A stretch of 64,000 nt of DNA from Larix kaempferi (lineage: Eukaryota; Streptophyta; Pinopsida; Pinales; Pinaceae): positions 15,178,501 to 15,242,500 of the forward strand of contig BSBM01001138.1 in NCBI GenBank assembly GCA_027924585.1, read 5' to 3'. Positions 1 to 12,824 of the stretch are shown here, one piece after another. Each line of letters starts with the position of its first letter. Position 1 is the stretch's first letter. The notes below the pieces were generated by a model. It searched no databases and was not told the DNA's origin. It saw nothing but the letters and a program-made list of their open reading frames with translations. Made by a program: the position numbers and the translations under genes.

Positions 1-578
1 AGTTGGTTCTGCAACTTCCCCAACCTCCCAATTCAACCACCTCTCGAATGCAACTGCCTACCTTGTCCCATAAATACAAGGAGGATCCATGAGAGAGAGA
101 CCTAGAAGGAATGCTTTAACTGTTGTTACGCTGGAGGAATTCCCAATTCATTGTAAAGAGTCGGAGCCCAGGACTCGGTTGCAAAAGTGTCTGGACAGAT
201 CAGGTATATCTGTACTTTTCTACATTTCTTTGACTATAAAATGTGGAAATACCCTTCCCGTCCCAAATTGAATGTCTATTGGATTGAATGTTCATTTGGT
301 TTAATGTCTGATTGTATTTGATGTTAAGATGTATATGATTTCATCATATTTATTAGGGTCAAGATATGTTGAGGAGGGTTTATTTTGTGTTGCAGGTTCA
401 TCATAGCGGAAGATCAAGCGAAAGCTAGGACCAACCGTCAATAAAAAGGTACTTCTTCGATATCTCGATATCTTTCCATTTGTAGCAACTAATGCAAGAC
501 AATGAATGTATTTACCTGTCACCCCACCCAAGTTGGTAGTGTCTTCTCCTCACTGTAAGGTATTTTTCTTGCACAACA
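1..578 (+). repeat. 5' LTR (partial) of the 1-14360 element
   Basis: Position 1 aligns with about 13799 in the 3' LTR and the match runs to the shared end CACAACA. Compared with the 3' copy it carries an extra segment of about 17 bp near position 37, plus scattered substitutions, so the insertion is not recent. A TATA-like ATAAATA at about 71-77 is also present in the 3' copy. The first 365 bp or so of this LTR lie outside the window. Confidence 0.9.
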
Positions 579-3012
579 GACTGGAAACTCCCTTGGGGAG
601 TAACCGGTTGTTTTTATGCTCTAGGAGACCCTGTTAGGTTTTCTTCCAGTTTATTTCAGTCTTTTTGTTCTCTAAGAGGTCTTATAGGTCATTTTTTCCT
701 GTTCTTTCTATCTTGATTCATCTCAGTATGCTTTAGCAAAGCCTTTTGTTTGCTTCAAGTCCCTATGGGCTGGTTTACCCTACTCACAGTAGTGAATTTT
801 TGTCATGAACGCTACTTTGTCTCAAACACAGTAGCACACATTTCCTGGAAAGTGTTGTTTGCTGCACCACACAGTAGCGCATCTTCCTAGCATGCGCTGG
901 TTTCTATACCACACAGTAATGCATTTTTCCTGTAGGCTCCAATCCTCTGTTAGGGTTTGATTTCCAAATGTTTGGGTTCACTTCTAGCCTTTTGCTTTGC
1001 TTCTCTGACTGACTCCTGAGACTTGTATGTCTTTTTTGAGTCTTGTTTGCCTCTCTGAATTCCTTTAGTTTTCTTTTACTTGCTTGAGTACTTGTTTAAG
1101 GTGTCTTTATTATTTTTTAACCCTGTTCAAGGCTGTGCGCTACTCTCTGCTAGACAGACCTGCGCACTTCTTTCCCTAGACGCTTGTTGCATTTATATAG
1201 ACCTGCGTTTGGAACGCTTGTTGTCTGTGACAATAGTAGCGCACTTTTACTGTGTCTTGTCCTTTTTTAGGGTTGATCCCATTTTGAGTTCTTAGGGTGG
1301 CTTTGAAAGATTTTTTAGTCTAGATACCTTATGAATACCTATTCAGATCAGTCTGAGTGAGTTAAAGCTTTCTAGTTAGCTTTTCTTTTGAGTCTGTGTG
1401 TTGGTAGGGTTAGTTTTTGGTTTTCTTACCTACTTCTTTGTTTGGTGAGTGCTTTCTTAGGTTTTGGTACTTAGGAGCAGCCTTTTAGGTCTTTTTTTCC
1501 GTTATGGGCATCTCTTTTCCTTGCTTCTTTTACACTTCATTCCAAGCCTAGAGTTTTTTCCTTTGAAACAAATCGGTAGGTGGAGCCTTTCTCAAGTCTT
1601 TTGATTTGATTGTTTTGAGCCATTATCTTGTCTTTGCTTACTCACACTTTGTGTTAGGTGTTGCTTGCTCCTTTTCAAGTTATTTTTCTTTTACAAATAT
1701 TAGAAAAGACAAAAAATTGATTTTGGTAGCTCAGTAGTGATATTTATCATTTTTTTTGAAGTAGCATAGTTCATTTGCTTCGAAAATTTAAAAGAAAATT
1801 AAAAATAAATTTGATTTAGAATTTCCTAGTTTTCAATTTTGAAAGAATATAAACGAAAAATAAAAGAGTCCTTTAAGATTTTAAAAGCATTACTTTACAT
1901 GCACTTTTCTTTCTGTCGAAACCATTTCACACACTACACTACCCTTATTGATTAAAAAGTAGTCCTTAAAAAGAAATCTTAATAAAATTAACAGCAACAT
2001 TTTTCTTTTTAGGTATACACATCATCAACTAGCTTAGGATAGGGTTTCGGGTTTAAATAACCTTAAACCACCCAAAATCGACTTCATTACTCAACAATCC
2101 TAGTACAACTATTTATTAGGTAAATCCACCTCTATCAAATTAGCCCAGGAACGCTCTACTAAAACCATATTTAAGCATGAGGCCATGGGAGATTGGAATT
2201 GTTGATGATACCCCCTCACTTTCCTCTCAACCATAAACCAGAGTTGACTTGTGTACTTGGGTCCACTAGTGCTTTTAAAGTGCTTTTGGATTTCGAGCTT
2301 TGCTACCCTACCCTTGCGTTTTGACTAGGTTGACGACTGTTCCCCCAGGTTTTTTTCGTATTGGTTGTATCCTTAGTATCATAACCCTAGAGATATATCT
2401 CGGTAGAGTGGAAGGATATTCCCACTCCACCTCAGATAGACGTGGAAGGTAACCCTTTGGTAGTAATCTTCGGAGGGCGATTTGGTTATTCAAATGCTTG
2501 CACCCAGAGGACCTCCATTGGATTCCACGTAACTGGACGTCGATACTCTATTATTCTATTTTGGGCCCTCATCATCCCAGACTTGCTTCTGAGAGTATTT
2601 TCCTTGTTTGCCTGGTTTGATCACTTAGGAATTTTTTAGTGGTATGTTGTTTGCTCCTTAGTCGTAGTGGCCACTAGGTTTTTACCTAGTTTGCTTTTTT
2701 ATAGATGTGGAGGACCAACCTCTTCGTAGGTATCAGAGGTTACAAAACCTTCCCCCACTCACTATGGAGCCTCCACCACTACCGCGACACCGGAGGATGG
2801 ATTCCCATGGTTCATTTGAACTTACGGGAGAAACAGAAGTACCTGGAGAACCATAGCCCAGAGCCCAGGATCAATAGTTCTTTGATACTGTTGAGGTTGA
2901 GGACCTAACTTCTAGAGAGTTTAGCACTCCCTTCAACTCTCCTCTTACTAAACCCAACGATCCACTACTGGTACCTGTAGGCTTTCTAGGATAACCTGAG
3001 TACAATACGTAC
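579..3012 (+). other. Long untranslated leader of the Tat-type element
   Basis: No coding region can be supported here. Immediately after the LTR comes TGGAAACTCCCTTGGGGAGT, which could be the primer-binding site (it starts with TGG) and contains the perfect inverted repeat ACTCCC/GGGAGT; I cannot name the tRNA. The leader carries several copies of an AGTAGCGCAC-like motif (about 810-1245) that recurs inverted in the 3' region and LTR of the same element. Long leaders are usual in Tat elements. Confidence 0.55.
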
Positions 3013-4783
3013 TTGTTTACACTTGGTTACACCATGACCAACCCAAGAGATGAGCAGGGAGTTCCTCAAACTCCCACAACTTCTATGGCTACGAGGATTG
3101 TTAATCCTTCTTTCACAAACACTGCAACACCGAGCTCATCGCAAATTGCTTCTGCTTCGACTCCATCCTTTAGTTTTAATGCTGGTACTTTAGGAATGTC
3201 GAGCTCATAAGCTTCGACATCCACCTCAGTTTCTACTCCTACTTTTGGACCAAATAATGTCCTTTTGACAAGGATACCTGTAGTGAATTTCACTCAGCCT
3301 CTTGTTACACAATAGTTTTAGGGTGTAAATCAAACTATTGCTTCCACATCTGTTGTAGGATCGATCCCTTCTACATCTATGCCTGTTATGGGTATGATGA
3401 CGACACCGTCTGTTACTACTATGCCTGGCTTTAACCCCTATGCAGGTTACAATGTTAATCCATAAAATATACTTGTAGGGAGTATCCCTTTCTCTTTGTT
3501 TGCTGGAGGAGGGGATAATATTATTAATCCACAATACGGTGGGGTTAACACTGCAATGGACCACTGCCCCGAGAAGTAATCCGCATTCTTTTGGGTGGAG
3601 CAATTTTAATGCAGTCACTTCACAACCGATCGTTGGGGGAAACCCCAACCAGTATTGCACGAACCAGGTGATGGGAGGTCCCCAATACTAGGTTCCTATC
3701 TATCAAATGCCATCGGCACAATCATGTTTACCATTTCTAGAAACTTTGAACTTGCCAAATCTCTCAAAACTCACAAACGACGCCGTGCGCCATGATTCTG
3801 CATGGCCACCTATTCCCACTAAGTTTCCCTCAGACATCCCAAAGTTTGAAGGTAAGACTAGTGAGGACCCCAGTGACCATGTCACGACGTTTCATCTCTG
3901 GTGCTCCTCGAATTCCTTGAATGATGACTCCATAAGGTTGAGGCTCTTTCAAAGAACCTTGACAAGTGTCGCAGCCAAATGGTACATTGAACTACCTGCA
4001 GCTGCCTATGGCACCTTTGATCTAGCTACTTTTTTTCTAAACCACTTTCAACTTCCTATCCTCTATGATGTTGGCACAAACCTTCTGTCGACCTTTCGAC
4101 AGAACAAAGCCACTCATCTATCTGATAACATTCAGGAGTTGCGAATGAGAAAGAGGCTCATTAAAGCCGACATCCCTCCAACATTTTTGTTAGAGTGGTA
4201 TCTCAAATCACTCCTTCCTTATGTTTCTAAGGAAGTTACAACTTCAGGGGTGTGCTCCAAAGAGGAAGCCATCTTGAGAACCCAGCAACTCGACTTGGTA
4301 TATGCTCAGCCTGGGCTCTTATACGATATTATTACGGATGCACCGAGGTCTAACATAGACTTAGGTAAACCTAAACCTAGACCACATGTTGATGGCATAG
4401 TGGGTTCAATAGACTCTGCAGCGTTTGATGATTTAACAAAGCAGGTTCACGCCTTGTAAGTCAAACAGTCTGTTGTAGAAGCAACTTCGGTTGTAGCCTC
4501 CCCCTCAACAATTGAATCTGTACAACAAGTGCAGAAAAACCAAAAGGGCCCTTGGCAACCCAACAATAAAAGAAAGGGAAAGAAAGGGCAGGGAAACCAA
4601 CAAAAGCCCAAGAACACACAAAATGCCAAGGAGGGTAAAAAGGAAAAAAGGAAAGTGAAGTTCCCTTGCAAGCTATGCCAGGAGGACCACCTTACCCATC
4701 AATGCCCTCTAATGGAAGAAGTCCAAAAGCTGATCAGTGAAAAGAAACTGGCTATCTTAAAAGACCCTTTCCCTCACGGATAG
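3013..4783 (+). pseudogene. gag: gag (capsid and nucleocapsid), broken
   Basis: This is the structural protein that would form the particle. An S/T/P-rich N-terminal part (3013-3700) is split by stops and a frame change. The capsid-like core is readable at 3707-4459, with segments such as FEGKTSEDPSDHV and the pattern AKWYIEL typical of gypsy Gag. A TAA at 4457 interrupts the same frame, which resumes through a Lys-rich stretch to a zinc knuckle, CKLCQEDHLTHQC (4667-4705), spaced CX2CX3HX4C, one residue shorter than the usual CX2CX4HX4C. The start is uncertain because the N-terminus is decayed. Confidence 0.85.
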
Positions 4784-4963
4784 AGTTTAACTTCTGGAAG
4801 TTTTGGCACTAGGGGCACCACTCGTGCCAACCTAGCTGATCAATCATTCATTAATATGGGTAATTTAGATGCTCTCTTGCAAACTCGAGCTAGAAATTAT
4901 ACCCCAGACCCGCAGTAGAAGGATGTTACTGAGTCATCTACCCCTCTCCACATCGAGAGACTG

Positions 4964-5646
4964 GTGGATCTGCTGCTGAAGATTCCGAAAGGTGTCTTCA
5001 AACAGGTTGTGCACAACCCCAACGTGAGGGCTGCCTCCAACTACAATGTGGTGGAGGATTTATCCCAAACCCCATGTTCCATCTCCACTTTAGAGGTATT
5101 GCAAAGCTGTCCATTACAATGCAGTGCACTTCTCGCAACGATCGGGAGTGTGGATTCATCCAACATGCTTGCCTGTTTTGATATGAAAGATATCAAGTTT
5201 CATTTTCCGTACCACGTCACTCTCCAAATAGAGGTAATCCATGGTCCAAGACCATTGGACGAGCTATTGTAGACGAGGGCGCGTCTATGTGCGTAATGTC
5301 CATTTCTTGCTGGAAGGATTTGGGCAAACTTGAGTTAGCCCCCTCGAACACGGTACGTACCACCTTTGATGGAAGATCTTTCCGTCCACATGGAGTCTTA
5401 CCATCATTTGATGTTGAACTTGCAGGAAAACTAGTATCTGTAGAGGTTGAAGTTATGGATGCTCTGCTTGACTATAACTTACTGTTGGGTAGGAGCTGGA
5501 CATATATCATGCAGGTAGTATCGTCAGCTATTTTCTGGATAATAATGTTCCCTCACAAAGGCAAGATCGTCATAGTCGATCAAATTTCGTTTTCCCGGAA
5601 GAACAACCAGACTTCATCAGAATCAACAATCCTGTTGGTTGATTAG
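4964..5646 (+). pseudogene. Aspartic protease of the Tat-type element, frameshifted
   Basis: This would cleave the Gag-Pol polyprotein. The active-site segment reads VDEGAS (GAC at 5272) followed by MCVMSISCWK, a DEGAS variant of the retroelement D-S/T-G-A motif, and later LLDYNLLLGRSW, the conserved C-terminal protease motif. The upstream part (4964-5272) is in another frame, so one indel lies just before the active site. A TAG at 5644 ends the readable part. Confidence 0.8.
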
Positions 5647-5820
5647 TCCCGTCCAGTTACTGAGAGTTTGGGAGAAGGGCTCTATAGGTCATTAATAGGC
5701 ACTTTTGACCTACCTTCTCCTGTTCATTTTATTGGTTCTGAAGAATGTTATTTGTTTGATATTTTCACGGTCAGTCCAATGACAGATCCATGGATTCTCC
5801 CAACTTAATCAGAACCAGTT

Positions 5821-7785
5821 GTGCCTTTATTTCTTGCAAAGGTGGCTTACCTAGATTCACAACATGCTGCAATGGAACATATCGTGACTCCGTTGGTCTC
5901 TATTGTGTCAGATATGGACTATGCTCCTGCATGGTCAGTGGACTCTATCCACTCTTTTGACCGTCTAGACATTTTTTTTCCCTCCGATGAGGAAATATTG
6001 GAAGCAATGATTGGCCTGGACCATCCTTGGGAACATATGCACCACAGGTCTTATTTTCTTCTTTATTTGGACAGAATTGAGAGAGGTGAGTTTTCGATGA
6101 GGCCAGGTGGGAATGTTGATTTGTCTACTATCCCTTCTACTTCGAAAGCTGTTTATGCTGAAGGGAATATGGAAAATATATCAAGAACCATTCCGATCAA
6201 CATTTCCATCAAACCTGGGGTCGTGGAAAATATTTTCATTGGAGCAGACTATTCTCCCGAGGAGATCATTTTGTATCCCAATCTCTTTAAAGAATTCCGT
6301 GACTTTTTTTCCTGGTCTTACGAGGATATGTCAGGAATTGACCCCGCCATTGTTGAGCATGTCATCACAACGTACCCCAACTACCTGTGAGACAGAAGCT
6401 CCATCCATTTAACCCTTGAAAAGCTGCTACCATCAAGGTGGAAGTAGAAAAGTTGCTCAAAGCTGGATTTATCTATCCGATAGCTATGATAGAATGGGTT
6501 TCAAATCCTATTCTGGTAGACAAGAAGCAAGGTACCATTAGAGTATGCACTGACTTTCGGGACCTAAATAAAGCTTGTTCGAAAGGCAATCACCCCACAC
6601 CATTCATAGATCAAATCATTGATGTGTGTGCGGGCCATGGTATGTTCTCATTCATGGATGGGTTTTTCAGGATATAATAAGATACAGATCAAACCTAAAG
6701 ACCAACACAAGACAACTTTTATTTTTCCTTGGGGCACCTTTTCCTATCGGAAGATGTCGTTTGGTTTGAAAAATGCTGGAGCTACCTTCCAGCGAGCAAT
6801 GAATTTTTCTTTTCATGACATCAAGCATGTAGTTGAACCTTACCTTGATGATCTCCCAGTGCGATCTCGGAAGAGATGGGAGCATCCTGATCATTTAAGA
6901 CTCGTGTTTGAAAGGTGCAGATACTACAAGATTTGATTGAATCCCAACAAATGTGTATTCTGCATTGAATCTGGATGAATACTGGGTTTCATAGTATCTA
7001 GTCGTGGCATAATGGTGGATCCATTGAAAGTTGAGGCGATTGTAAATCTGCCTCCTCCTCGAACCCTGAGACAACTTCAAAGTCTGCAGGGCATGTCCAA
7101 ATTCTTGAGACACTTTATCATGAACTATGCCAAAATTACAAAAGGTTTCATGAGATTGCTTAAACAAGACACCTACTTTTTATGGGATGAGGTTGCTCAA
7201 GCATCATTTGAGGCCTTGAAACAGGAATTACTTTCAGCCCCCTTGTTAAGCCCGCCGGACTACACGAAGGATTTACTCTTGTATCTGGGTGCATCAGTAT
7301 ACATAATAGGCATAGTACTGGTTTAGGAGGATGGCATGATCCAAGAGCATGCCATTTATTATCTGTCGTGTGCTCTGATAACTCCTGAGATCAAGTATTA
7401 TCATGTAGAGAAGTTGGAATTAGTTGCTGTCTATGCGGTTCAGAGGCTACATCACTACATATTATTGCGTACCACCACTGTGGTTGCAGAGATCAATCCT
7501 TTCCAATATGTTCTCACTCGATGAATAATCGGTGGGAAATTTAACAAATGGATTGTAATCCTGCAAGAATTTGACTTGGTTTTTCATTCCGCTAAGTCAA
7601 AGAAATCACTGGTGTTTGCCGAACTGATTTCAGAGTTTCCCAGTGACATAGTATACGTTGAGGAAGAATCATCATTCCTAGATGAAAATATATTTCTCAT
7701 CGCATCCTCTGACCCATGGTACGGGGATATCCTAGTATATCTCCAGACTTTGAGGTGTCCCACCACTTTCTCTAAGGATGAATGA
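5821..7785 (+). pseudogene. pol: Reverse transcriptase plus first RNase H, broken
   Basis: This polymerase would copy element RNA into DNA. The N-terminal linker (about 6200-6390) reads DYSPEEII...FFSWSYEDMSGIDP, typical of plant gypsy Pol. RT begins near 6438 (VCTDFRDLNKA), is frameshifted by one extra T in a T run at 6663-6667 exactly inside the GFSGYN motif, and continues in the next frame with FGLKNAGATFQRA and the catalytic YLDD at 6841-6852. The connection and RNase H follow (about 7012-7560), with stops at 6936, 6975, 7324 and 7522. Most stops look like CGA to TGA or CAG to TAG changes. It is clearly non-functional. Confidence 0.92.
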
Positions 7786-8962
7786 CGCAAACTTAAGAGT
7801 CATGCGAAGAACTACCTCATCATTTCTGACACTTTGTATAGACGTGGGGTAGATTCCATCTTACGTTGTTTTTTAACCTTGGAGGAAGAAAAATCAGTAT
7901 TGAATGATGCCCATAGTGGAGCTTGTGGGGGTCATCTTTCTAGGTTGGCAACAACCCAGAAAATACTACGTGCACATTATTTTTGGGCCCACAATCTTCA
8001 AAGATTACGTGGAAACTGTGAAACACTGCCAAGGATGTCAGTTTTTCACCAGGAAGATGTGAGCACACCCAACTCCTCTCCATCCTATAATAATAGCAGG
8101 CCCCTTCACCAAGTGGGGGGTTGATTTTATGAATTGTAATCCAGTTTCTCCTGGAAGCCATCATCATATAATTGTTGCTGTCGACTACTTCACCAAGTGG
8201 GCCGAAGCAATGCCTACTGTTAAGGTGGATGGGGAAATGACCGCTTATTTCATTTTAAACCAGATCATTGCAATATTTGGTATACCCAAAGAGATCGTGA
8301 CTGATCATGGTCGTCATTTTCAGAACAACACGATGACCGATCTATACACTATGTTAGGTTTTCGACAGGAGCATTCGTCTTCGTTTTACCCACAGGAGAA
8401 TGGTCAGGTCAAAGTAGTCAATAATACTTTGAAGACCATCTTACAAAGGACTGTTATTGTCAGTAGAACTAACTGGCACATTATGATGTATCCTTCTCTT
8501 TGGGACTACCGAGCCAATGTAAAGACTGCTACTGGGTTCTCTCCCTTCCAACTGGTACATGGGATAGAGGCAGTCATTTCGATTGAGTGCGAGATTCCTT
8601 CATTGAAGTTGGATGTCCAACTTTTACTTGGCACTTCAGTCTTGGAAGAATATCTGCTGCATTTAGAACATCTGGATGAGCAGTGCCATGATGCGCTCAC
8701 AGCAAATGAAGCACATAAGAACCGAGTCAAGCGACAGTAGGATAAGTCTGTCAGACCTAGGGTTTTTCTCGAAAGAGACCTTGTTCTGCTCTGGGATCAA
8801 GACAAGGAACCTTTAGGGGTTGTCAAGTTTAAATCCATGTGGCTCAGTCCCTACATAGTTTATAAGGTACTGAATAAAGGTGCATACGAGGTAATAGACT
8901 ATGAAGGTAATAAGTTGCCGAAGCCTAGAAATGGGCTCTACCGGAAGAAGTACTATGCTTAG
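7786..8962 (+). pseudogene. Integrase, catalytic Glu replaced by Lys
   Basis: This enzyme would insert element DNA into the genome. The HHCC zinc finger is split over two frames: HSGACGGH in one, and HCQGCQ after a frameshift near 7990. The core has the first Asp at 8123 (WGVDFM) and the second at 8303 (VTDHG). Exactly 35 residues later the expected Glu is AAA (Lys) at 8411 in NGQVKVVN. A TAG at 8738 interrupts the frame, and the C-terminal domain then reads through to LYRKKYYA and a stop at 8960. Without the Glu the catalytic triad is lost even if frame and stop were disregarded. Confidence 0.9.
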
Positions 8963-9054
8963 GAATTTGTGCTTTTTCATGTATTATAGCTGTACATTTT
9001 TGTAGAGTTAGCTTTGTTTACGGTTGTAGTTACGTCTTATGCATCTATTGCTTT

Positions 9055-9489
9055 GTGTTTCAGATGTCGACTGAACACTTCATAGGGTTTGTTGATGGTG
9101 CTAGTCACCACACCCGTCAGTTGGTCGCAGCTGCTTGGGTTATTTACTCACCAAGTGGCCAATTGGTTTCTTCGGGAGGGGCTTATTTAGGTCCCACAAC
9201 GAACAATGTGGCTGAATATAGTGCATTCATAGAGCTACTCTGAGATGCTATGTTCCATGGAATTTCACATTTGTAGGTACGGCTCGACTCACAGTTAGTT
9301 TTTTTTCAGTTAATGGGTGTTTATCAGGTTAGAGATCCTACTTTTCTACGTTAGTTTTTGCGTGTTAAGCTACTTGAGAGACAGTTTGATTATATCACAT
9401 ATCAACATATTCCAAGGAACTTGAATGCATTAGTTGATTCATTTTCAAACTACGTTTTAGATTGGCATTTGCATCATTCACACACATAA
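9055..9489 (+). pseudogene. Second RNase H (archaeal-type), located after integrase
   Basis: RNase H degrades RNA in RNA-DNA hybrids. All four acidic positions of the fold are recognisable: FVDGAS (D), NNVAEYSAF (E), VRLDSQL (D) and LNALVDSFS (D). Three in-frame stops (TGA 9241, TAG 9274, TAG about 9352) break it. The 90-bp gap after integrase and the shared frame with the RT block suggest it belonged to the same polyprotein. I see no second RNase H between the first RNase H and integrase, where I remember Tat elements usually carrying it. Confidence 0.85.
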
Positions 9490-9953
9490 TAATTCATGCA
9501 TAAAACACAATAACACACATGTAAATAACTGATACTGCATATATATAATCCGTATAAAAAAATAATATGAGTTTGTGTCATAAGTCTGTCATAGAGTCAT
9601 GTCATAATATACAAAATTGGGATCGATGGCCTGAAAAATATACATAGAATATCCTTCTCCTATGGAGAAGGAGGGGCCTCATCTACCTTTGTTGCCTCTC
9701 GATAGCAAATGACTAGCCCAGCTACTTTCCGCAGTAGCCTAATCCAGGATGGGGGCACACCAACCACATTCTCTTACATGTCAAGCGGCATCCGCTCGAT
9801 CGTGTAAGTTGGAATGTCATGAGTCAATCGATTCATCTTCCCCTCTATGTTTCCCAGCATGGCATCAGCTGCACCCACTATCACTGGTCTCATGAAAGTA
9901 CTGGGGTGCCCCTCAGGACTTACTAGTCCAACATCTGCATATGACATTTTGTT

Positions 9954-10874
9954 TCAGTACTTCAAACTCATCATAAAAATCATATATATAAAAAACGTAA
10001 AAATTAAATAATTTTTCAAAAGCATAAACATACCCATATCTCCCCAGGCTGCTCCTGGAGGAAGGATCAGCTCAGGATCGTTGCGGAAGTCTATGCCTGC
10101 ATATGGAAACTGCTCAAGAGCTGGCACTTGTCGTTCCCACCAACCCCAGAAATCATCCTCATGATAACATAAATTGCTCTCGCCACCACCCTGGCGGAGG
10201 AAGATCTTACCCCAATGAGCCAACATTGGCTCACGAGGGTTGAATAGGGGCAAGGTCATGCCCAAACTGATAGCAGACACCCTTTCAAAGAAAAAGGTGC
10301 AAAGTATGCTTCCATACCCAAAATTATTCATCCTCCCGGTCTTACACCCCAAGAGTTGAAGCTTCATGTTTGCCAAAATACTTGAACACCAGTCATATAC
10401 TTTTCCTTGCAAGCATTCAGTACCTATATGCATGTAATGTCTTGAAGCAAGATGTTACGTAGCACTCCCTCCCATCCAGTTAAGAATACTCACGATGAAT
10501 TTGAGGGAGAAGCTTGCAATAGTTGAGATAAGAATCTGACTATCGGACTTCTCAGTTCCCAGTAGGTAGTAGGTATTGACATACTCTTGCACGGACAAGG
10601 GACCCACATTGTGAGAGAGACCCATCATAAAATATATATCATCTATGGTGAGTTCCAGTATTTCTGCTTGGATATCGAACACCAATGCATTGGCATCCCA
10701 ATATTGGACAAGCCTCTCAAGCAAGCGGATTTGTGCCCACATATTGACTGTTCTATAAAATTTCAATAATCCACATCTTCGAACCGCATGGAGAGTCAAT
10801 GGATCTTGTAATGCTTCTCGATCCATCTCCTCATGCTCCCTTCCATGCCATATGAGAGCCATCCTGTCAAGCAA
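9954..10874 (-). pseudogene. Antisense ORF in the 3' part of the Tat-type element, one in-frame stop
   Basis: Read on the minus strand, two segments (10874-10455 and 10433-9954) lie in the same frame, separated only by one TAA at 10457-10455 and seven codons, so this was a single ORF of about 306 codons. The N-terminal half contains LTLHAVRRCGLLKFYRTVNM and IDDIYFMMGLS, a pattern I associate with plant proteins similar to the plant mobile domain; this assignment is from memory and uncertain. Antisense extra ORFs are known from plant Tat and Athila elements. No ATG is seen at the start (the first codons are TTG); the true start or an upstream exon is unclear. Confidence 0.65.
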
Positions 10875-11814
10875 ACATTCAAGTGTTGGTCATTTTGATT
10901 TTTTACTCTATTTCAACTGTGTGCGCTACTGTTTTCACTACACAGTCACGCTCGAACACCGCTGTCTTTGAAGTAAACCAATGCATTTGTGTCAAATGCA
11001 CTAGTTTTACTCAAACACAATAGCGCACATGTAGAAACGCGTTTCAAACAGTGCTAAAAAATGAATTTGACTATGAAAATGTACAAAAATTATATGAAAT
11101 TGCAAGTATAGGAGGAAATAACTTACTTGGTGGAAGTAGAAGATTGATTGGTGGTCTAGTTTGATTGCAGCGAACGGAGTAAGATCAAGGTTTTGCTCCA
11201 ATGTGCCCTAAAAACTTCAATTGTGATATTTGATTTCTAAAATTGAAACTATTTATAAAAATTGACTTTGATTTTTATCCACTTTTTTCAAAAGTGTATA
11301 GTTTTATTTTTGTTCTATTTAATCACCGATATTTACAAATTTTGGTGAATTAAATTAAACTATGTATTTCAAATTTTCACTATAAGTTCAAAGTATTATA
11401 CTGGATGTGACTTATTTTTCTTTATTGACTGACCAATATAGGTACCATATTGTTTAGTATTATGTTATTTAGAAAATTTGTCAATCGTTACTAACTGGGT
11501 TGTTGAGATTCTATTCTCTGGCAGGTCATGAACTTACGATCCTAGAAGTTGTCTTTTAAGTCATTTTAAGCTCTTGTTTTGACTATTTTAAGAACTAAAC
11601 AAGATTGCCGAGCATACTTGTTCTCTTCAAGCTTGTTAAAGGAATTGAAGGTACATTCACTTAAGTATAAGTTTAACCCTTTTCCGGACTTTTGCAGATT
11701 ACTTACAAAAAAGGAATACTCTAGTCATCCGTGACTAGAAGAGTTATTCTCTCATCATTTTATACTTTTTCGGGGGAGGAGACTAATTGTATGAAAAAAT
11801 GATTTTTGGAGCCT

Positions 11815-12090
11815 TCTTTAGGGTTTTCAGGCTCTCGAAACATGAAAACACCAAGCGAGCACTCACCTACTCGGGCTCGATGTGAAATACATGAGAGGGT
11901 ATACAGAGGATTGTTTAAGTTTTTCAGACTCTATAAACAGGAAGACATCGGTGAGCATATACCAACCCAAGTTCGATATTCAAATCCACAGGTAGGTGTA
12001 TGGAGTTATTGTTTAAGTTTTTCAGACTCCTTAAAATTTAAAACACCGACGAGCAAGAACATATATTGGCTTGATATTAAAATCTAGAGA
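11815..12090 (+). repeat. Tandem repeat, about 95-bp unit, 3 diverged copies
   Basis: Units are recognised by TTTTTCAGACTC followed by a run of A and C and then a GAGCA block, at about 11825, 11919 and 12015. They lie inside the 3' untranslated part of the Tat-type element. Confidence 0.65.
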
Positions 12091-12824
12091 TCAGTATTAT
12101 AGAGTATTCTTCTATCTCTTCTTCGAACTCTGTAAACAATGAAGAATGTCCTAAGTATTCCTCCCATGGGCTTGTTAAACTTTTTACATGGTTGGGATTA
12201 TTGAGTTTTATTTCTTGGACTCATTAAAACAACAAGAAGGACATTCTTTTACCAAAAAGAATAAGGGATGAGAAGGGTATATCACATCTTTTTAGTTTCA
12301 AAGGTAGTTAAGTCAGTCATATCCTTAAACAAAGCACCTAATTGAGTCTATCATTTTGGTTGGATTTTAGTTTTTGACCGGAGGGTGAACTTGATCTCTG
12401 AGTTTTTACTCCCCTGATTGGTTATTCTTCCAATCATATGGATGGTTTTTTAATGTCTCCTACATTGCAGGCTTATATCACTTCCCCTTCATGTTAAAAA
12501 TTGCCTAAGTCACTTTGTGTTGTGCTCATTATTCAAGGATACAGCTTGTGTCAACCATTCTGTAGTTTACCTTGACTCCATGTGTCGGCCATCCTGGTGT
12601 CAGTTTGTTTCATCTTGTTACTTGTCCTACTCCAAATCATCTCATACCTTTTGAGTGTTCCTCGTGTTGGATGATGGAGGATGCATTAAGGCCTCCCTTC
12701 CAGCGGACTTCTTCCCATCGACTTCAACTCATTATGCTATGGGAACAACGTTTAGAGTTTCAGTTAGTACCTTGGGGATTACAGTAATCAGTGGTAGTTT
12801 CTCTCACCATTGAATAATGGGAAT

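Noticed and set aside
579-610. Rho-independent-type terminator at ACTCCCTTGGGGAGT
   Set aside because: It is a bacterial feature; here the hairpin is next to an LTR end and more likely belongs to the primer-binding region.
3226-3660. 144-aa minus-strand ORF opposite gag
   Set aside because: It is a shadow of the S/T/P-rich gag N-terminus on the other strand.
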